From an uncultured bacterium (lineage in GTDB: Bacteria > Bacillota > Clostridia > Oscillospirales > Oscillospiraceae): a DNA stretch of 64,000 bases. Every line of letters starts with the position of its first letter. Position 1 is the first letter of the stretch. Shown in pieces: positions 50,444 to 59,937 of the stretch. The DNA is taken from the NCBI GenBank assembly GCA_947383145.1, contig CANDCH010000002.1:174204-238203 (forward strand), read 5' to 3'. A program made the translations under genes and the position numbers. The notes under the pieces are model-generated. The model was not told the DNA's origin. It worked only from the letters and a program-made list of their open reading frames with translations, and did not search any database.

Positions 50444-52207
50444 TTATCCCTGGGGAACCGGGGCTTTGAGGTACTTATCCTGGTAAAAGGCAAGCCAGCG
50501 GCGAAATTCCGGCTGGTCGCCCTGACGCACGTCCCGGGCGTAGCCGTGGAACTGGAGGTCGGCGTAGCGCAGCTCCAGCACCGCCAGGGCCACGTTGGAG
50601 CAGTGGGCGGCCACGCGCTCAAAGTTGTTGATCAGGTCGTTGAGGATGAAGCCCATCTCCAGCGTGCACGCGCCGTTTTGCAGCCGCCGGATGTGCCGCA
50701 GCTTCATCTGCTCCAGCATGGTGCTGATGACCTCCTCCAGCGGCTCCACCTGCTGGGCCAGCTTGATGTCCGCCCGCTCCAGCGCCTGCTGGGCCAGGGA
50801 GACGATCTCCTGCACCGCGCTGGCGGCCCGGGTCATGTCCTCCAGGCCGTCCGGGGAGAAGGATACGCCCTTGCTGTCCATCTCGTGGGCCAGCTCCGCC
50901 AGATTCACCGCGTGGTCGGAGATGCGCTCCAGGTCGGTGAGGCAGTGGAGATAGTGGGAGCTGATGAGGGTCTCCCGCTCGTTGAGCCCCCGGCTGTTCA
51001 GGTGGAAGAGATAGTTGCCCAGCTTGTCCTCATAACGGTCCACCACGTTCTCCCGGCCCAGGATCTTCTCATACTTCTCCCCGCTGAACCGGGTGAACAG
51101 CTCCACGGAGCGGTTCAGGTTCTTCACCGCGGCGGCGGCCATCCGCTCCACCGTGCGGCCGCTCTGCTCCAGGGCCAGGGGCGGGTAGTCCAGGAAGCGC
51201 TCGTCCAGCAGGTTCTCCTGGAACTCCTCCTCGTCCTCGCCCCGCTCCTCCTTGATGGTCAGCACCGCCAGCCGCACCAGCGCCCCGGTAAAGGGCAGTT
51301 GCACCAGGGTGGCTCCCACCTTATATACGGTGTTGAACACGGCGATGCCGAAGGCGGAGGCGGGCAGGGCCATGAAGTCCATGGGGATAAAGGCGTGGAG
51401 GACATAGAAGGGAAGCATAAACAGGACGGAGCCCACGATGTTAAAGTACAGGTAGATGACCGCGGTCCGCTTGCCGTTGGGGTTGGCCCCGATGGCGGAC
51501 AGCAGCACCGGCACGCACGCGCCGATGCACATGCCCAGCACCATGGGGATGGCCACCTCATAGCTGATGGCCCCCGTGATGGACAGGGCCTGCAAAATAC
51601 CGATGGACGCGGAGGAGGACTGGATCACCGCCGTCACCAGCAGGCCGATGACCAGGGACACCGCCGGATTGGAGGCGGCGGAGATGAACTGCAAAAACGC
51701 CTCGTTGGACTTCAGCGGGTCCATGGCGGAGCTCATGGTCTGCATTCCGCTCATGAGCACGGAGAAGGCCAGCAGGATCAGGCCCACGTTCTTCTGCCCC
51801 TGTTTCCGGCAGAAGAAGTACAGGATGATTCCGATGAACGCGATGAAGGCGAATACGGTGGCGGAGGAGAAGCCGCCCTCCCCCTCCACGCCGGCCAGGG
51901 TGAGCACCCAGCCGGTGGCGGTGGTGCCGATGTTGGCGCCCATGATGATGCCCACGGCGTTGGACAGCTGCATGATGCCCGAGTTGACGAAGCCCACCAC
52001 CATGACGGTGGTGGCGGAGGAGGACTGGATCACCGCCGTCACCAGCGCGCCCAGCAGCACCCCCTTGATGGGGCTGGAGGTCAGCTTGCCCAGCACGGTC
52101 TCCAGCTTGCTTCCGGCCACCTTCTTCAGGCCGTCCCCCAGAAGCGTCATGCCGAACAGGAAAAAGGCCAAGCCGCCCAGCAGCGAAATGATGTCCGCAA
52201 TACCCAT
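50444..52207 (-). CDS. Na/Pi cotransporter family protein with PhoU-like domain
   Basis: 587 residues. Two inverted NptA repeats with the QSSSA motifs (VTAVIQSSSATTVMVVGFVN and VTAVIQSSSASIGILQAL), about nine membrane segments to residue 320, then a cytosolic PhoU-like helical domain (ISSHYLHCLTDLERISDHAVNLAELA) to the end. Takes up phosphate with sodium in family members. Monocistronic; no Pho box was recognised. Confidence 0.92.
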   Translation of the reverse strand: MGIADIISLLGGLAFFLFGMTLLGDGLKKVAGSKLETVLGKLTSSPIKGVLLGALVTAVIQSSSATTVMVVGFVNSGIMQLSNAVGIIMGANIGTTATGWVLTLAGVEGEGGFSSATVFAFIAFIGIILYFFCRKQGQKNVGLILLAFSVLMSGMQTMSSAMDPLKSNEAFLQFISAASNPAVSLVIGLLVTAVIQSSSASIGILQALSITGAISYEVAIPMVLGMCIGACVPVLLSAIGANPNGKRTAVIYLYFNIVGSVLFMLPFYVLHAFIPMDFMALPASAFGIAVFNTVYKVGATLVQLPFTGALVRLAVLTIKEERGEDEEEFQENLLDERFLDYPPLALEQSGRTVERMAAAAVKNLNRSVELFTRFSGEKYEKILGRENVVDRYEDKLGNYLFHLNSRGLNERETLISSHYLHCLTDLERISDHAVNLAELAHEMDSKGVSFSPDGLEDMTRAASAVQEIVSLAQQALERADIKLAQQVEPLEEVISTMLEQMKLRHIRRLQNGACTLEMGFILNDLINNFERVAAHCSNVALAVLELRYADLQFHGYARDVRQGDQPEFRRWLAFYQDKYLKAPVPQG

Positions 52208-52398
52208 GCGATCAATTCCTTCCCGCGGGCCCCGCGCCCGCTCCCTGGCAGACTGCCATCCATACGAACCTCATCATTATACCATATGCCGCCGGAATTT
52301 CCCACCTTTTTTCAAGATTCTCTATGTTGTCAAAATTTTCACCCGCGCGCGCCGCTTTTTTGACAAAGCGGCCGAAACGGGCGGGCGGTCCGGGGCCG

Positions 52399-53763
52399 CT
52401 ACGCGCCCTCCTCCGGGCCGTCCCGGAGCGCCCTGCGGGACACCAGAAGATAGCTGAGCGCCAGCACCGCGTCCGCCCCCAGCCACGCGGCGGGCTCGGC
52501 GAAAAAAATGCCGGTTTCCCCCACGGCCAGCGGCAGGTACAGGGCGGCGGCGGTGCGCATGACAAATTCCACCACGCCGGACACCATGGGCAGGGCGGTG
52601 TTCCCCATGCCCTGAATGGCGGAGCGGGTCACGTGGAGCACATACAGCACCGGCAGGCCGGCGCTCATGACCGACAGGTAAAAGTAGGCCGTCTCCATGG
52701 CCTGCTCCACCTCCTGGGGCGTCCCGGAGATGAACCAGCCCAAAATCGTCCGCCCCAGCAGCAGCATGGCGGCGGCGACGGCCACCGAGGTGCCCAGGGC
52801 GATGGCCAGGGCGGCGCGCACCCCCTGCCGGATGCGCCGGTACTGCCGGGCCCCCAGGTTCTGGCCCACATAGGTAATCATGGCGTAGCCGTAGGAGGTG
52901 GCGGCGATCTCCAGCACGCCGTACAGCTTGTTGCTGGCGGTGAAGCCCGCGATGAACAGCACGCCGGCCCCGTTGACCACAAACTGCACGATCATGCCGC
53001 CAACGGCGATGACGCAGTTTTGAAACGCCATGGGAAAGCCCAGGCCCAGCAGCTGCAATGCCTGCCTGCCCCGGAGGCGGAAGCTGGCCCGCTCCAGGCG
53101 GAGGAGCTCCAGTCCGGCGATATGGTACAGGCAGAACAGGCCGGACAGCAGCTGGGCGATGAGGGTGGCGGCGGCCGCCCCGGCGATGCCCCACTGGAAT
53201 CCCATCACGAAGAGAACGTCCAGCCCGATGTTGGCGGCGGAGGCCACCGCCATGGCCTGCAAGGGCGTCCTTCCGTCCCCCAGGGAGCGCAGAATGCAGG
53301 CCAGCAGGTTATAGGCCGTCACAACGGGGACGCCCAGGAACATGATGCGCAGATAGAGCAGGGACCCGGGCAGGATGTCCTCCGGGGTTTGAAGCAGCAG
53401 CAGCACCGGGCGGGCGGCGCCCTGGCCCAGACCCATCAGCAGCAGGGAAAACGCGGCGGACAGGACGGCGGAGCTCCCGACCACGTCCCGGAGCCGGGCG
53501 TGCTCTCCCGCGCCGAATTCCCGGGCCATGAGAATGGCGAAGCCCTGGGTAAAGCCCTGGATAATGCCCAGCATCATCCAGTTCAGCCAGTCGGAGGCCC
53601 CCAGCGCCGCCAGCGCCGATACGCCCAGGTATTTTCCCACCACCATGGTGTCCACCACGGTGTACAGCTGCTGGAACACGTTGCCCGCCATCAGGGGCAG
53701 CGCGAAGGTGAAGATCAGATGCGCGGGCTTCCCCGCGGTCATGCTCTGGATGCGGACTGCCAT
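52399..53763 (-). CDS. MATE family efflux transporter
   Basis: 454 residues with twelve hydrophobic segments in two halves. MTAGKPAHLIFTFALPLMAG, the FQQLYTVVDTMVVGKYLG motif and QGFTQGFAILMAREFGAGEH are characteristic of the DinF/NorM-related MATE proteins. Exports cationic drugs or metabolites with Na+ or H+. No regulator is adjacent. Confidence 0.92.
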   Translation of the reverse strand: MAVRIQSMTAGKPAHLIFTFALPLMAGNVFQQLYTVVDTMVVGKYLGVSALAALGASDWLNWMMLGIIQGFTQGFAILMAREFGAGEHARLRDVVGSSAVLSAAFSLLLMGLGQGAARPVLLLLQTPEDILPGSLLYLRIMFLGVPVVTAYNLLACILRSLGDGRTPLQAMAVASAANIGLDVLFVMGFQWGIAGAAAATLIAQLLSGLFCLYHIAGLELLRLERASFRLRGRQALQLLGLGFPMAFQNCVIAVGGMIVQFVVNGAGVLFIAGFTASNKLYGVLEIAATSYGYAMITYVGQNLGARQYRRIRQGVRAALAIALGTSVAVAAAMLLLGRTILGWFISGTPQEVEQAMETAYFYLSVMSAGLPVLYVLHVTRSAIQGMGNTALPMVSGVVEFVMRTAAALYLPLAVGETGIFFAEPAAWLGADAVLALSYLLVSRRALRDGPEEGA

Positions 53764-53880
53764 AGCTCCCCCGTCCCGTCTTCGATTTCGTATTCTTATG
53801 CGGGCCGCGCTTCACATACGGAAGACCGCCGTTTGCCCGCGGCGGCGGAATCCGGCACCGCCGGGATTCGCCTCAGGCCG

Positions 53881-54087
53881 TCACTCCTTTTTGGAGAGCC
53901 TGCGCTTGACGCCGTCCGGCCCCACCACATAGGTGTTCTCCAGGTGGCCCACCAGGCTGGCCTTCACGCTGGCGACGTATTCACGCCGCAGGGCGTCCCG
54001 CTCCTGAAGCTCGGCCTGGGTCAGCGTCTCCCCCGCCTTCACCCGGCGGGCCAGCTCGTTGATGCGGTCGATTTTTTTCTGGTCCAT
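53881..54087 (-). CDS. DUF896 (UPF0291, YnzC-like) protein
   Basis: 68 residues. KIDRINELARRVKAGETLTQ, then AELQERDALRREYVASVKAS is the complete DUF896 helix-turn-helix hairpin. The B. subtilis homologue YnzC is SOS-related with unknown role. Its ATG overlaps the ylmH stop by one base, so the two are coupled. Confidence 0.93.
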   Translation of the reverse strand: MDQKKIDRINELARRVKAGETLTQAELQERDALRREYVASVKASLVGHLENTYVVGPDGVKRRLSKKE

Positions 54088-54881
54088 TACAGATACCTCT
54101 CGATCTCAATGATGATCCGGCCCTTCCGGGACTGTCCGCCCACGGTTTTCAGCACGCATTTGCCCAGCCCCCGGCAGGTGAGCACGTCCCCCTGGGCCAC
54201 CGGCTTGTCCGGCTTGAGGCACTCCCGGTGGTTGAGGGACACCCGGCCTCCGGCGACGGCGTCCGCCGCCTTGGCCCGGGCCAGGGAGAAGCCGGAGGAG
54301 AGCACCGCGTCCAGCCGCAGGGCGGCCACCGTGTCGCGGATGAGCTTCACCTCCGCCGGGGCGGGGAGCAGATCCGCCAGGGGGATTTCCCGCAGCTTCA
54401 GCCGGTACCGCCCCGCCTGATCGAACTGGGAGAGAATGATGGGGGCCGCGTCCCGCAGGCAGACGAGCTGGGCGGCGTTTTCCCCCGCTAAAATGTCTCC
54501 CACCCGCTCCCGGGTGAGGCCGATGCCCATCAGCCCGCCCAACAGATCCCGGTGGGTGAGCTCCGCCCCCGTGGGCGGGTAGGCGCACTCAATGGCGGCC
54601 AGCTCTTCCTCCGCTTCCCAGTCCTCGGGTTCCTGCCAGTCTGGGAGGAACACGCACACGGTGCGCTCCGCCCCCTCGAAGCCGCCGTGGAAGAGGTGCC
54701 TCGGGTGTCCCGCGGCGGCGATGAGCGGTTCCAAGGCCGCCCGCTGGGCCGGGGAGAGGAACTGGGTGGCGCAGGGGATGGAGCGGTTCCGCGCCCGGTC
54801 CAGCTGGTCCAGGGCCCGGGCCAGCGCCACGCGCTCCTCCGGGTCCCTGGCAAATTTGTTGAGCAGTTCGGTTTTGTTCAT
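54087..54881 (-). CDS. ylmH: YlmH family S4-domain RNA-binding protein
   Basis: 264 residues. The C-terminal S4 domain is LRLDAVLSSGFSLARAKAAD, then RVSLNHRECLKPDKPVAQGD; the N-terminal part (LDRARNRSIPCATQFLSPAQ, TGAELTHRDLLGGLMGIGL, AAQLVCLRDAAPIIL) is typical of YlmH. Known to bind RNA/ribosomes and in B. subtilis to help rescue stalled or A-site-free translation. Usually in the division gene cluster; here separate from ylmFG and divIVA. Confidence 0.92.
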   Translation of the reverse strand: MNKTELLNKFARDPEERVALARALDQLDRARNRSIPCATQFLSPAQRAALEPLIAAAGHPRHLFHGGFEGAERTVCVFLPDWQEPEDWEAEEELAAIECAYPPTGAELTHRDLLGGLMGIGLTRERVGDILAGENAAQLVCLRDAAPIILSQFDQAGRYRLKLREIPLADLLPAPAEVKLIRDTVAALRLDAVLSSGFSLARAKAADAVAGGRVSLNHRECLKPDKPVAQGDVLTCRGLGKCVLKTVGGQSRKGRIIIEIERYL

Positions 54882-54895
54882 AGCATTCCTCTAAG

Positions 54896-55141
54896 TCATC
54901 CGTTTAATGTGGGAGTTGGCTCATGCGCATGTCCGGGATTGCTGCCAAAGCCGGTCACCAGCCACAGCGCGAACAGCAGGTATAACACGGAGATCACCAG
55001 CAGGACAATCAGGACGGCTTTCCAGCCCCTAGACAGGGTATTTCGCCGGAACACAAGGAAGCCGCCGCTCACCAGAAAACAGGCGAGAGCGATGATGGCT
55101 GCCGTCGGCGTGGCCAGGAAGCCGGCAAAAGACGATAACAT
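54896..55141 (-). CDS. Small two-helix membrane protein of unknown function
   Basis: 81 residues. Two hydrophobic segments (FATPTAAIIALACFLVSGG-like at 8-29, and AVLIVLLVISVLYLLFALWL at 43-62) separated by a basic loop FRRNTLSRGW; the C-terminal tail is soluble. AAAGGAGTC precedes the ATG at 55141. It lies just upstream of ylmH. Not recognised. Confidence 0.65.
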   Translation of the reverse strand: MLSSFAGFLATPTAAIIALACFLVSGGFLVFRRNTLSRGWKAVLIVLLVISVLYLLFALWLVTGFGSNPGHAHEPTPTLNG

Positions 55142-55243
55142 ATGCAGGACTCCTTTCTTTTGGCTGGCTGCGGGATGTTTGGGAAGTACCGGACCGCGCA
55201 GCGGACCGTCAGGGAAGGCCGGCCTCCGCGGGGGTGCGCGCCC

Positions 55244-56989
55244 CTACACCACCCGTTTCTGGGCGTTGTACAGCCGGGCGTACTCCCCGCCCTTGGCCAA
55301 AAGCTCCTCGTGGGAGCCCTCCTCCAGGATGTGGTTGTCGTCCACCACGATGATCCGGTGGGCGGAGCGGATGGTGGACAGCCGGTGGGCGATAATCAAG
55401 GTAGTGCGGCCCTTTGCCAGCTCGTCAAAGGCGGACTGAATCCGGGCCTCGGTGACGGAGTCCAGGGCGGAGGTGGCCTCGTCCAGAATCAGGATGGGCG
55501 GGTTTTTCAGGAAGATCCGGGCGATGGACACCCGCTGCTTCTGCCCGCCGGACAGCATCACCCCCCGCTCCCCCACGTAGGTCTGGAAGCCGTCGGGCAT
55601 GGACATGATATCGTCGTAAATCTCCGCCCGTCTGGCGGCCTCCACCACCTCCGACTCCGAGGCGTCGGGCCGCCCGTAGCGGATGTTCTCCAGAATGGTC
55701 CCGGCGAAGAGAAACACGTCCTGCTGGACAATGCCGATGTTCTGCCGCAGGGAGCGCTGGGTCACCTCCCGCACGTCCCGGCCGTCCACCAGAATCCGGC
55801 CCCCCGTCACGTCGTAGAACCGGGGGATGAGCTGGCACAGGGTGGATTTGCCACCGCCGGAGGGGCCCACCACCGCCACCGTCTCCCCCTGGGGGATATG
55901 GATGGACACATGGTCCAGCACCGCCGGACCGTCCTCGTAGTGGAAGGACACATCGTCGATGAGAATATCGCCCTCCGCCGCCGCCATCTCCCGGGCGTCC
56001 GGGGCGTCCTGGACGGCGGGCTCCACCCGCATCAGCTCCACAAACCGCTTGAACCCCGCCATGCCGTTGAGGAACTGCTCCACAAAGGCGGCCAGCTTGC
56101 GCACCGGGGTCAAAAAGGTGGAGATATACAGGGTGAAGGTGACCAGGTCCACAAAGTCCATCTCCCCCCGCATGATGAAGAAGCCCCCGGCCGCCACGGT
56201 GAGCACGTTCATGGCGGGCAGGGCGAACTCCAGCCCCGCGTGGTAGATGCCCATGGCCTTGTAGGAATCCCGCTTGGCCTTTTTGAACTGCTCGTTGGAG
56301 CGCTCAAACTTGGCGGTCTCCTGGTCCTCGCTGGCGAAGGCCTTGGCGGTGCGCATCCCGGAGATGGCCGACTCCAGCTGGCCGTTGATGCCCGCCATGT
56401 TCTGCTTCACCCGCAGGGAGGCCCGCACCATCCGCCGCCGCTGAATGATGGTGAAGACCACGAAAATTGGCACCACGGCGAACACGATGAGGGCCAGCTT
56501 CCACTGGATGGACGCCATCATGCAGAAGGCCCCGATGAGGGTGACGGCGGAGATGAACAGGTCCTCCGGCCCGTGGTGGGCCAGCTCGGTGATCTCAAAC
56601 AGGTCGTTGGTGGCCCGGCTCATCAGCTGGCCGGTGCGGTTTTTGTCATAGAAGGAGAAGGACAGGTCCTGCATGTGGGCGAACAGGTCCCGGCGGATGT
56701 CCGCCTCGATGCGCACCCCCATCATGTGGCCCCAATAGGTGACGACGTAGTACATCACCGACCGCAGGGCATAGGCCGCCAGCAGCAGGGCCATGACGGC
56801 GAAGAAGGCGGAAAACAGGCTCTGGGGCAGCAGCTCGTTCAGCGCGGTCCGGGAGGCGGCGGGGAAGGCCAGGTCCACCAGGGCGATGCCAAGGGCGCAG
56901 GCCATATCAAGCATAAACAGCTTCAGGTGGGGCTTATAATAGGACAGGAAGATGGGGACGTAGCCCCGGCGGAAGCGGCTGGACGCCAT
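55244..56989 (-). CDS. ABC transporter ATP-binding/permease protein (exporter type)
   Basis: 581 residues, a half-transporter. Six membrane segments occupy residues 15-310, followed by the ATPase with Walker A GPSGGGKST, Q-loop GIVQQDVFLFAGT, signature LSGGQKQRVSIAR, Walker B ILILDEATSALDS and H-loop AHRLSTI. Works as a homodimer or with a partner; MdlB/MsbA-like. Substrate unknown. Its promoter shares the -35 region with the divergent AI-2E gene. Confidence 0.92.
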   Translation of the reverse strand: MASSRFRRGYVPIFLSYYKPHLKLFMLDMACALGIALVDLAFPAASRTALNELLPQSLFSAFFAVMALLLAAYALRSVMYYVVTYWGHMMGVRIEADIRRDLFAHMQDLSFSFYDKNRTGQLMSRATNDLFEITELAHHGPEDLFISAVTLIGAFCMMASIQWKLALIVFAVVPIFVVFTIIQRRRMVRASLRVKQNMAGINGQLESAISGMRTAKAFASEDQETAKFERSNEQFKKAKRDSYKAMGIYHAGLEFALPAMNVLTVAAGGFFIMRGEMDFVDLVTFTLYISTFLTPVRKLAAFVEQFLNGMAGFKRFVELMRVEPAVQDAPDAREMAAAEGDILIDDVSFHYEDGPAVLDHVSIHIPQGETVAVVGPSGGGKSTLCQLIPRFYDVTGGRILVDGRDVREVTQRSLRQNIGIVQQDVFLFAGTILENIRYGRPDASESEVVEAARRAEIYDDIMSMPDGFQTYVGERGVMLSGGQKQRVSIARIFLKNPPILILDEATSALDSVTEARIQSAFDELAKGRTTLIIAHRLSTIRSAHRIIVVDDNHILEEGSHEELLAKGGEYARLYNAQKRVV

Positions 56990-57048
56990 ATGAGGACACT
57001 CCTTTTCCCGAAAATTTTTACACCTGGCTTAAACTTTATTAAATGATT

Positions 57049-57077
57049 AGTTTAGCCCAAAGGTTTGGGGTTGTCAA
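57049..57077 (-). promoter_or_regulatory. Promoter of the ABC exporter gene
   Basis: Minus strand TTGACA (57077-57072), 17-base spacer, TAAACT (57054-57049). The -35 element is the same DNA as the -35 of the rightward promoter. Confidence 0.75.
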
Positions 57078-57099
57078 GCCTGAAAAACTGTCCTATAAT
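57071..57099 (+). promoter_or_regulatory. Promoter of the AI-2E transporter gene
   Basis: TTGTCA (57071-57076), 17-base spacer, TATAAT (57094-57099). It overlaps the minus-strand -35 almost completely. Confidence 0.8.
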
Positions 57100-57148
57100 A
57101 CTCCATACTCTGTATCCCCTATCCTGTGACGCGGAAGAAGGAATCCAC

Positions 57149-58354
57149 ATGGAACACACACAGCTTTCCTGGCACGAGCGTGGCCAGCTCTGGCTGCGGC
57201 TGGGCCTGCGGGGGGCGCTGGCGCTGGGGGCGGCGGCTCTGGCGGTCTGGGTGGCGCTGCCCGCGGCCTCCCTGCTCAGCCCCTTCCTGTGCGCCCTGGT
57301 GCTGGCCTGGGTGCTCAACCCGGCGGTGCGCTGGCTCCAGCGCAAGACCGGCCTGTCCCGCAAGGCCCTGTCCATGGTGCTGGTGGCGCTGGTGTTCGCC
57401 GTCATCGGCGGCGTGCTCTTCGGCCTGGGCTGGGTTGCGGTGGACCAGGTGCGCCTGCTGTTCGAAAACCGCCAGTCCCTGCTGGACGGGCTGCTGGACG
57501 GGCTGACGGGGGTGGTCAACAGCGTGGGCGGCTGGCTGGAGGGGCTGGGCGGCGTGGTGCCCCAGGGGGTGCTCACCACCAGCGAGGACCTGATGGACGC
57601 CCTCATCGAATGGGCCCGTGGGCTGGATTACGACCGCTGGCTGGCCGAGATGGCCGGGCAGGCCCCCTCCATGGTCACCAACGCCTCCAGCTTCGCCGTG
57701 GCCCTGGTGGTGTTCATGATGGGCAGCTATTTCATCACCGGGGACTACCCCCGGCTGCGGTTTGAGCTCACCGACCGGGTGCCCATGGTGGCCCGGGACT
57801 TCTGCCGCTCGGTGAAGAACATCTTCATGAGCGCCTTCGGCGGCTATGTGAAGAGCCAGCTCATTTTGTCCGCCGGGGTGTTCGGCATCCTGTCCGCCGG
57901 CTTTTTTCTCATGGGCCAGCCCTACGGCCTGCTGCTGGCCTTCGGCCTGTCGGTGCTGGACTTTATTCCCATCATCGGCTCGGGCACGGTGATGGTGCCC
58001 TGGGCGGTGGTGGATATGATCCTGGGCCAGTACGGCGAGGCCGCCGCCCTGATGGCGGTGTGGGGGGTCATCGCCCTGTTCCGGCAGCTGGCGGAGCCCA
58101 AAATTCTGGGCAATCAAACGGGGCTGTCCCCCATCCTGTCCCTGGCGGGCATCTACGTGGGCATGAAGGCGGGGGGCGTGCTGGGCATGGTGGTGGGTCC
58201 CCTGCTGCTGCTTGTGTGCATCAACCTGGCCAAGCTGGGCATTTTCCGCCCGGTGCTGGACGACCTGGCCCTGGCGGCGGGGGACATCAACGCCATCCTG
58301 CGCTCCGGGCGGAGACCCCGGGAGGACGGGGCGGGCGGAAGCCCGAACAGCTGA
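57149..58354 (+). CDS. AI-2E family transporter (YdgG/TqsA-like membrane protein)
   Basis: 401 residues from the ATG at 57149 with AAGGA upstream. Hydrophobic segments at about 20-50, 75-100, 180-200, then four or five at the C-terminus. The family signature LDFIPIIGSGTVMVPWAVV and the PKILGNQTGLSPILSLAGIY region are clear. Members export AI-2, Na+/H+ or are sporulation-linked (YtvI); the substrate cannot be told from sequence. Confidence 0.9.
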   Translation: MEHTQLSWHERGQLWLRLGLRGALALGAAALAVWVALPAASLLSPFLCALVLAWVLNPAVRWLQRKTGLSRKALSMVLVALVFAVIGGVLFGLGWVAVDQVRLLFENRQSLLDGLLDGLTGVVNSVGGWLEGLGGVVPQGVLTTSEDLMDALIEWARGLDYDRWLAEMAGQAPSMVTNASSFAVALVVFMMGSYFITGDYPRLRFELTDRVPMVARDFCRSVKNIFMSAFGGYVKSQLILSAGVFGILSAGFFLMGQPYGLLLAFGLSVLDFIPIIGSGTVMVPWAVVDMILGQYGEAAALMAVWGVIALFRQLAEPKILGNQTGLSPILSLAGIYVGMKAGGVLGMVVGPLLLLVCINLAKLGIFRPVLDDLALAAGDINAILRSGRRPREDGAGGSPNS

Positions 58355-58409
58355 TTTTCAGCGTTTTTTCAGCATAAGTTCAAAATCATTTCCACCCTAT
58401 GACACACTT

Positions 58410-58437
58410 TTGACATAATTGCGTAGTATCTTATCTT
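58410..58437 (+). promoter_or_regulatory. Probable promoter of the htrA gene
   Basis: TTGACA (58410-58415), 16-base spacer, TATCTT (58432-58437). The -10 is weak, so an activator may be required. Confidence 0.45.
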
Positions 58438-58518
58438 CAGCGGCGGGGGAGCGGCGCACAGCGGCCGCCCCGGCCATCAGATATAACATACGCACGCAAT
58501 TGGAAAGGAGAACGTTCC

Positions 58519-59937
58519 ATGAACGATCAGAATGGTTTTGACAGCAACGGTGTGTACCACTACAGCTACAGCGCCCAGCCCTCCGACCCCTGGGAGCGGA
58601 ACCAGCAGCCCCCCGCCCCGCCCCAGCCCCCCAAAAAGAAGGGCGGCGCGGGCAAGGTCATCGCCCTGGTGCTGTGCTGCGCCCTGGCGGGCGGCGGCGC
58701 GGGGGTGGGCGGCGCGGCGGTCTACAGCCGCCTGAACCAGGCCCCCCAGAGCGAGACCACCATCTACCGCAACGAGGTGGACCCCACCGCCGTTAAGATC
58801 AAGCAGGCCGACGGCCTCACCCCCATGAGCCTTGCCGAAATCAGCGCCGCCTACACCGATTCGTGCGTGTGCATCTCGGTGACGGCGGTGACTCAGCAGG
58901 GCTGGTACCAGTATGAGAGCGCCGGGGCGGGCTCCGGCTTCATCATCAGCGAGGACGGCTACATCGTCACCAACTACCACGTCATCGACGGGGCCACCTC
59001 CATCAAGGTGACGCTGAACAACGGCGACACCTATGACGCCAAGCTGGTGGGCGGCGAGGAGCTCAACGACGTGGCGGTGCTGAAGATAGACGGCGTCTCC
59101 GGCCTGAAGCCGGTGGTGCTGGGCGATTCCGGCGACCTGGTGGTGGGCGAGACGGTGTGCACCATCGGCAACGCCCTGGGCACCCTGTCCTTCTCCCAGA
59201 CCTCGGGCCACGTGTCCTCCACCGGGCGGTCCATCACCATGAGCGACGGCACCGTGATGAACAATATGATCCAGACCGACTGCACCATCAACTCCGGCAA
59301 CTCCGGCGGCCCCCTGTTCGACAGCTACGGACGGGTGGTGGGCATCACCTCCGCCAAGCTGTCCAACAACGGCCAGTCCGCCCAGGCCACCATCGAGGGC
59401 ATCGGCTTCGCCATCCCCATCAACGACGTGATCGGCATCGTCACCGATTATATGCAGTACGGCTACGTCACCGGCCGGCCCTATATGGGCGTGCTGTATC
59501 CCAGAACGGTGTCCGAGGACAACAAGCAGAACTTCGGCTGGCCCTCCGGCGTGTATGTCAACGGTGTGGAGGAGGGCTCCTGCGCCCAGACCGCCGGCAT
59601 CCGTCCGGGCGACATCATCACCAGGATCGACGACACCGAGATCACCGACGCCAACCAGATGGTGTCTGTGAAGAACAGCTACCGAGCGGGGGACACCGTG
59701 ACCATCGAGGTATACCGCTCCGGCGAGCGCCTGACCCTCCAGCTCACCTTTGACGAGCAGGACAACAGCGCCCAGAGCTCTGACGGCCAGGGCCGGCCCC
59801 AGGACCCCGCCGCCCAGCCCACCGCCAGCGCCAATGACCGGGGGCAGTACTACCCCTACGGCGGGGACGGCGGAGACGACTACTTCAACAACAGCCCCTT
59901 CAACAGCTTCCCGTGGAATTACTTTTTTGGGTGGTAA
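58519..59937 (+). CDS. htrA: HtrA/DegP-type serine protease, membrane anchored
   Basis: 472 residues. A cytosolic Pro/Gln-rich N-terminus is followed by one membrane segment (about 46-70), then the S1C trypsin-like domain with catalytic H154 (TNYHVID), D184 (ELNDVAVL) and S262 (NSGNSGGP). A PDZ domain runs from about 325 (YMGVLYPR..GVYVNGVEEGSCAQTAGIRP, ITRIDDTEI) and there is a disordered, Tyr/Gly-rich tail. It degrades or refolds damaged envelope proteins. AAAGGAGA precedes the ATG. A repeat begins directly at the stop codon. Confidence 0.95.
   Translation: MNDQNGFDSNGVYHYSYSAQPSDPWERNQQPPAPPQPPKKKGGAGKVIALVLCCALAGGGAGVGGAAVYSRLNQAPQSETTIYRNEVDPTAVKIKQADGLTPMSLAEISAAYTDSCVCISVTAVTQQGWYQYESAGAGSGFIISEDGYIVTNYHVIDGATSIKVTLNNGDTYDAKLVGGEELNDVAVLKIDGVSGLKPVVLGDSGDLVVGETVCTIGNALGTLSFSQTSGHVSSTGRSITMSDGTVMNNMIQTDCTINSGNSGGPLFDSYGRVVGITSAKLSNNGQSAQATIEGIGFAIPINDVIGIVTDYMQYGYVTGRPYMGVLYPRTVSEDNKQNFGWPSGVYVNGVEEGSCAQTAGIRPGDIITRIDDTEITDANQMVSVKNSYRAGDTVTIEVYRSGERLTLQLTFDEQDNSAQSSDGQGRPQDPAAQPTASANDRGQYYPYGGDGGDDYFNNSPFNSFPWNYFFGW

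Noticed and set aside
50318-52363. A 681-codon open frame antisense to the Na/Pi cotransporter
   Set aside because: Low-complexity His/Gln/Gly composition typical of shadow frames; the opposite strand encodes a recognised protein.
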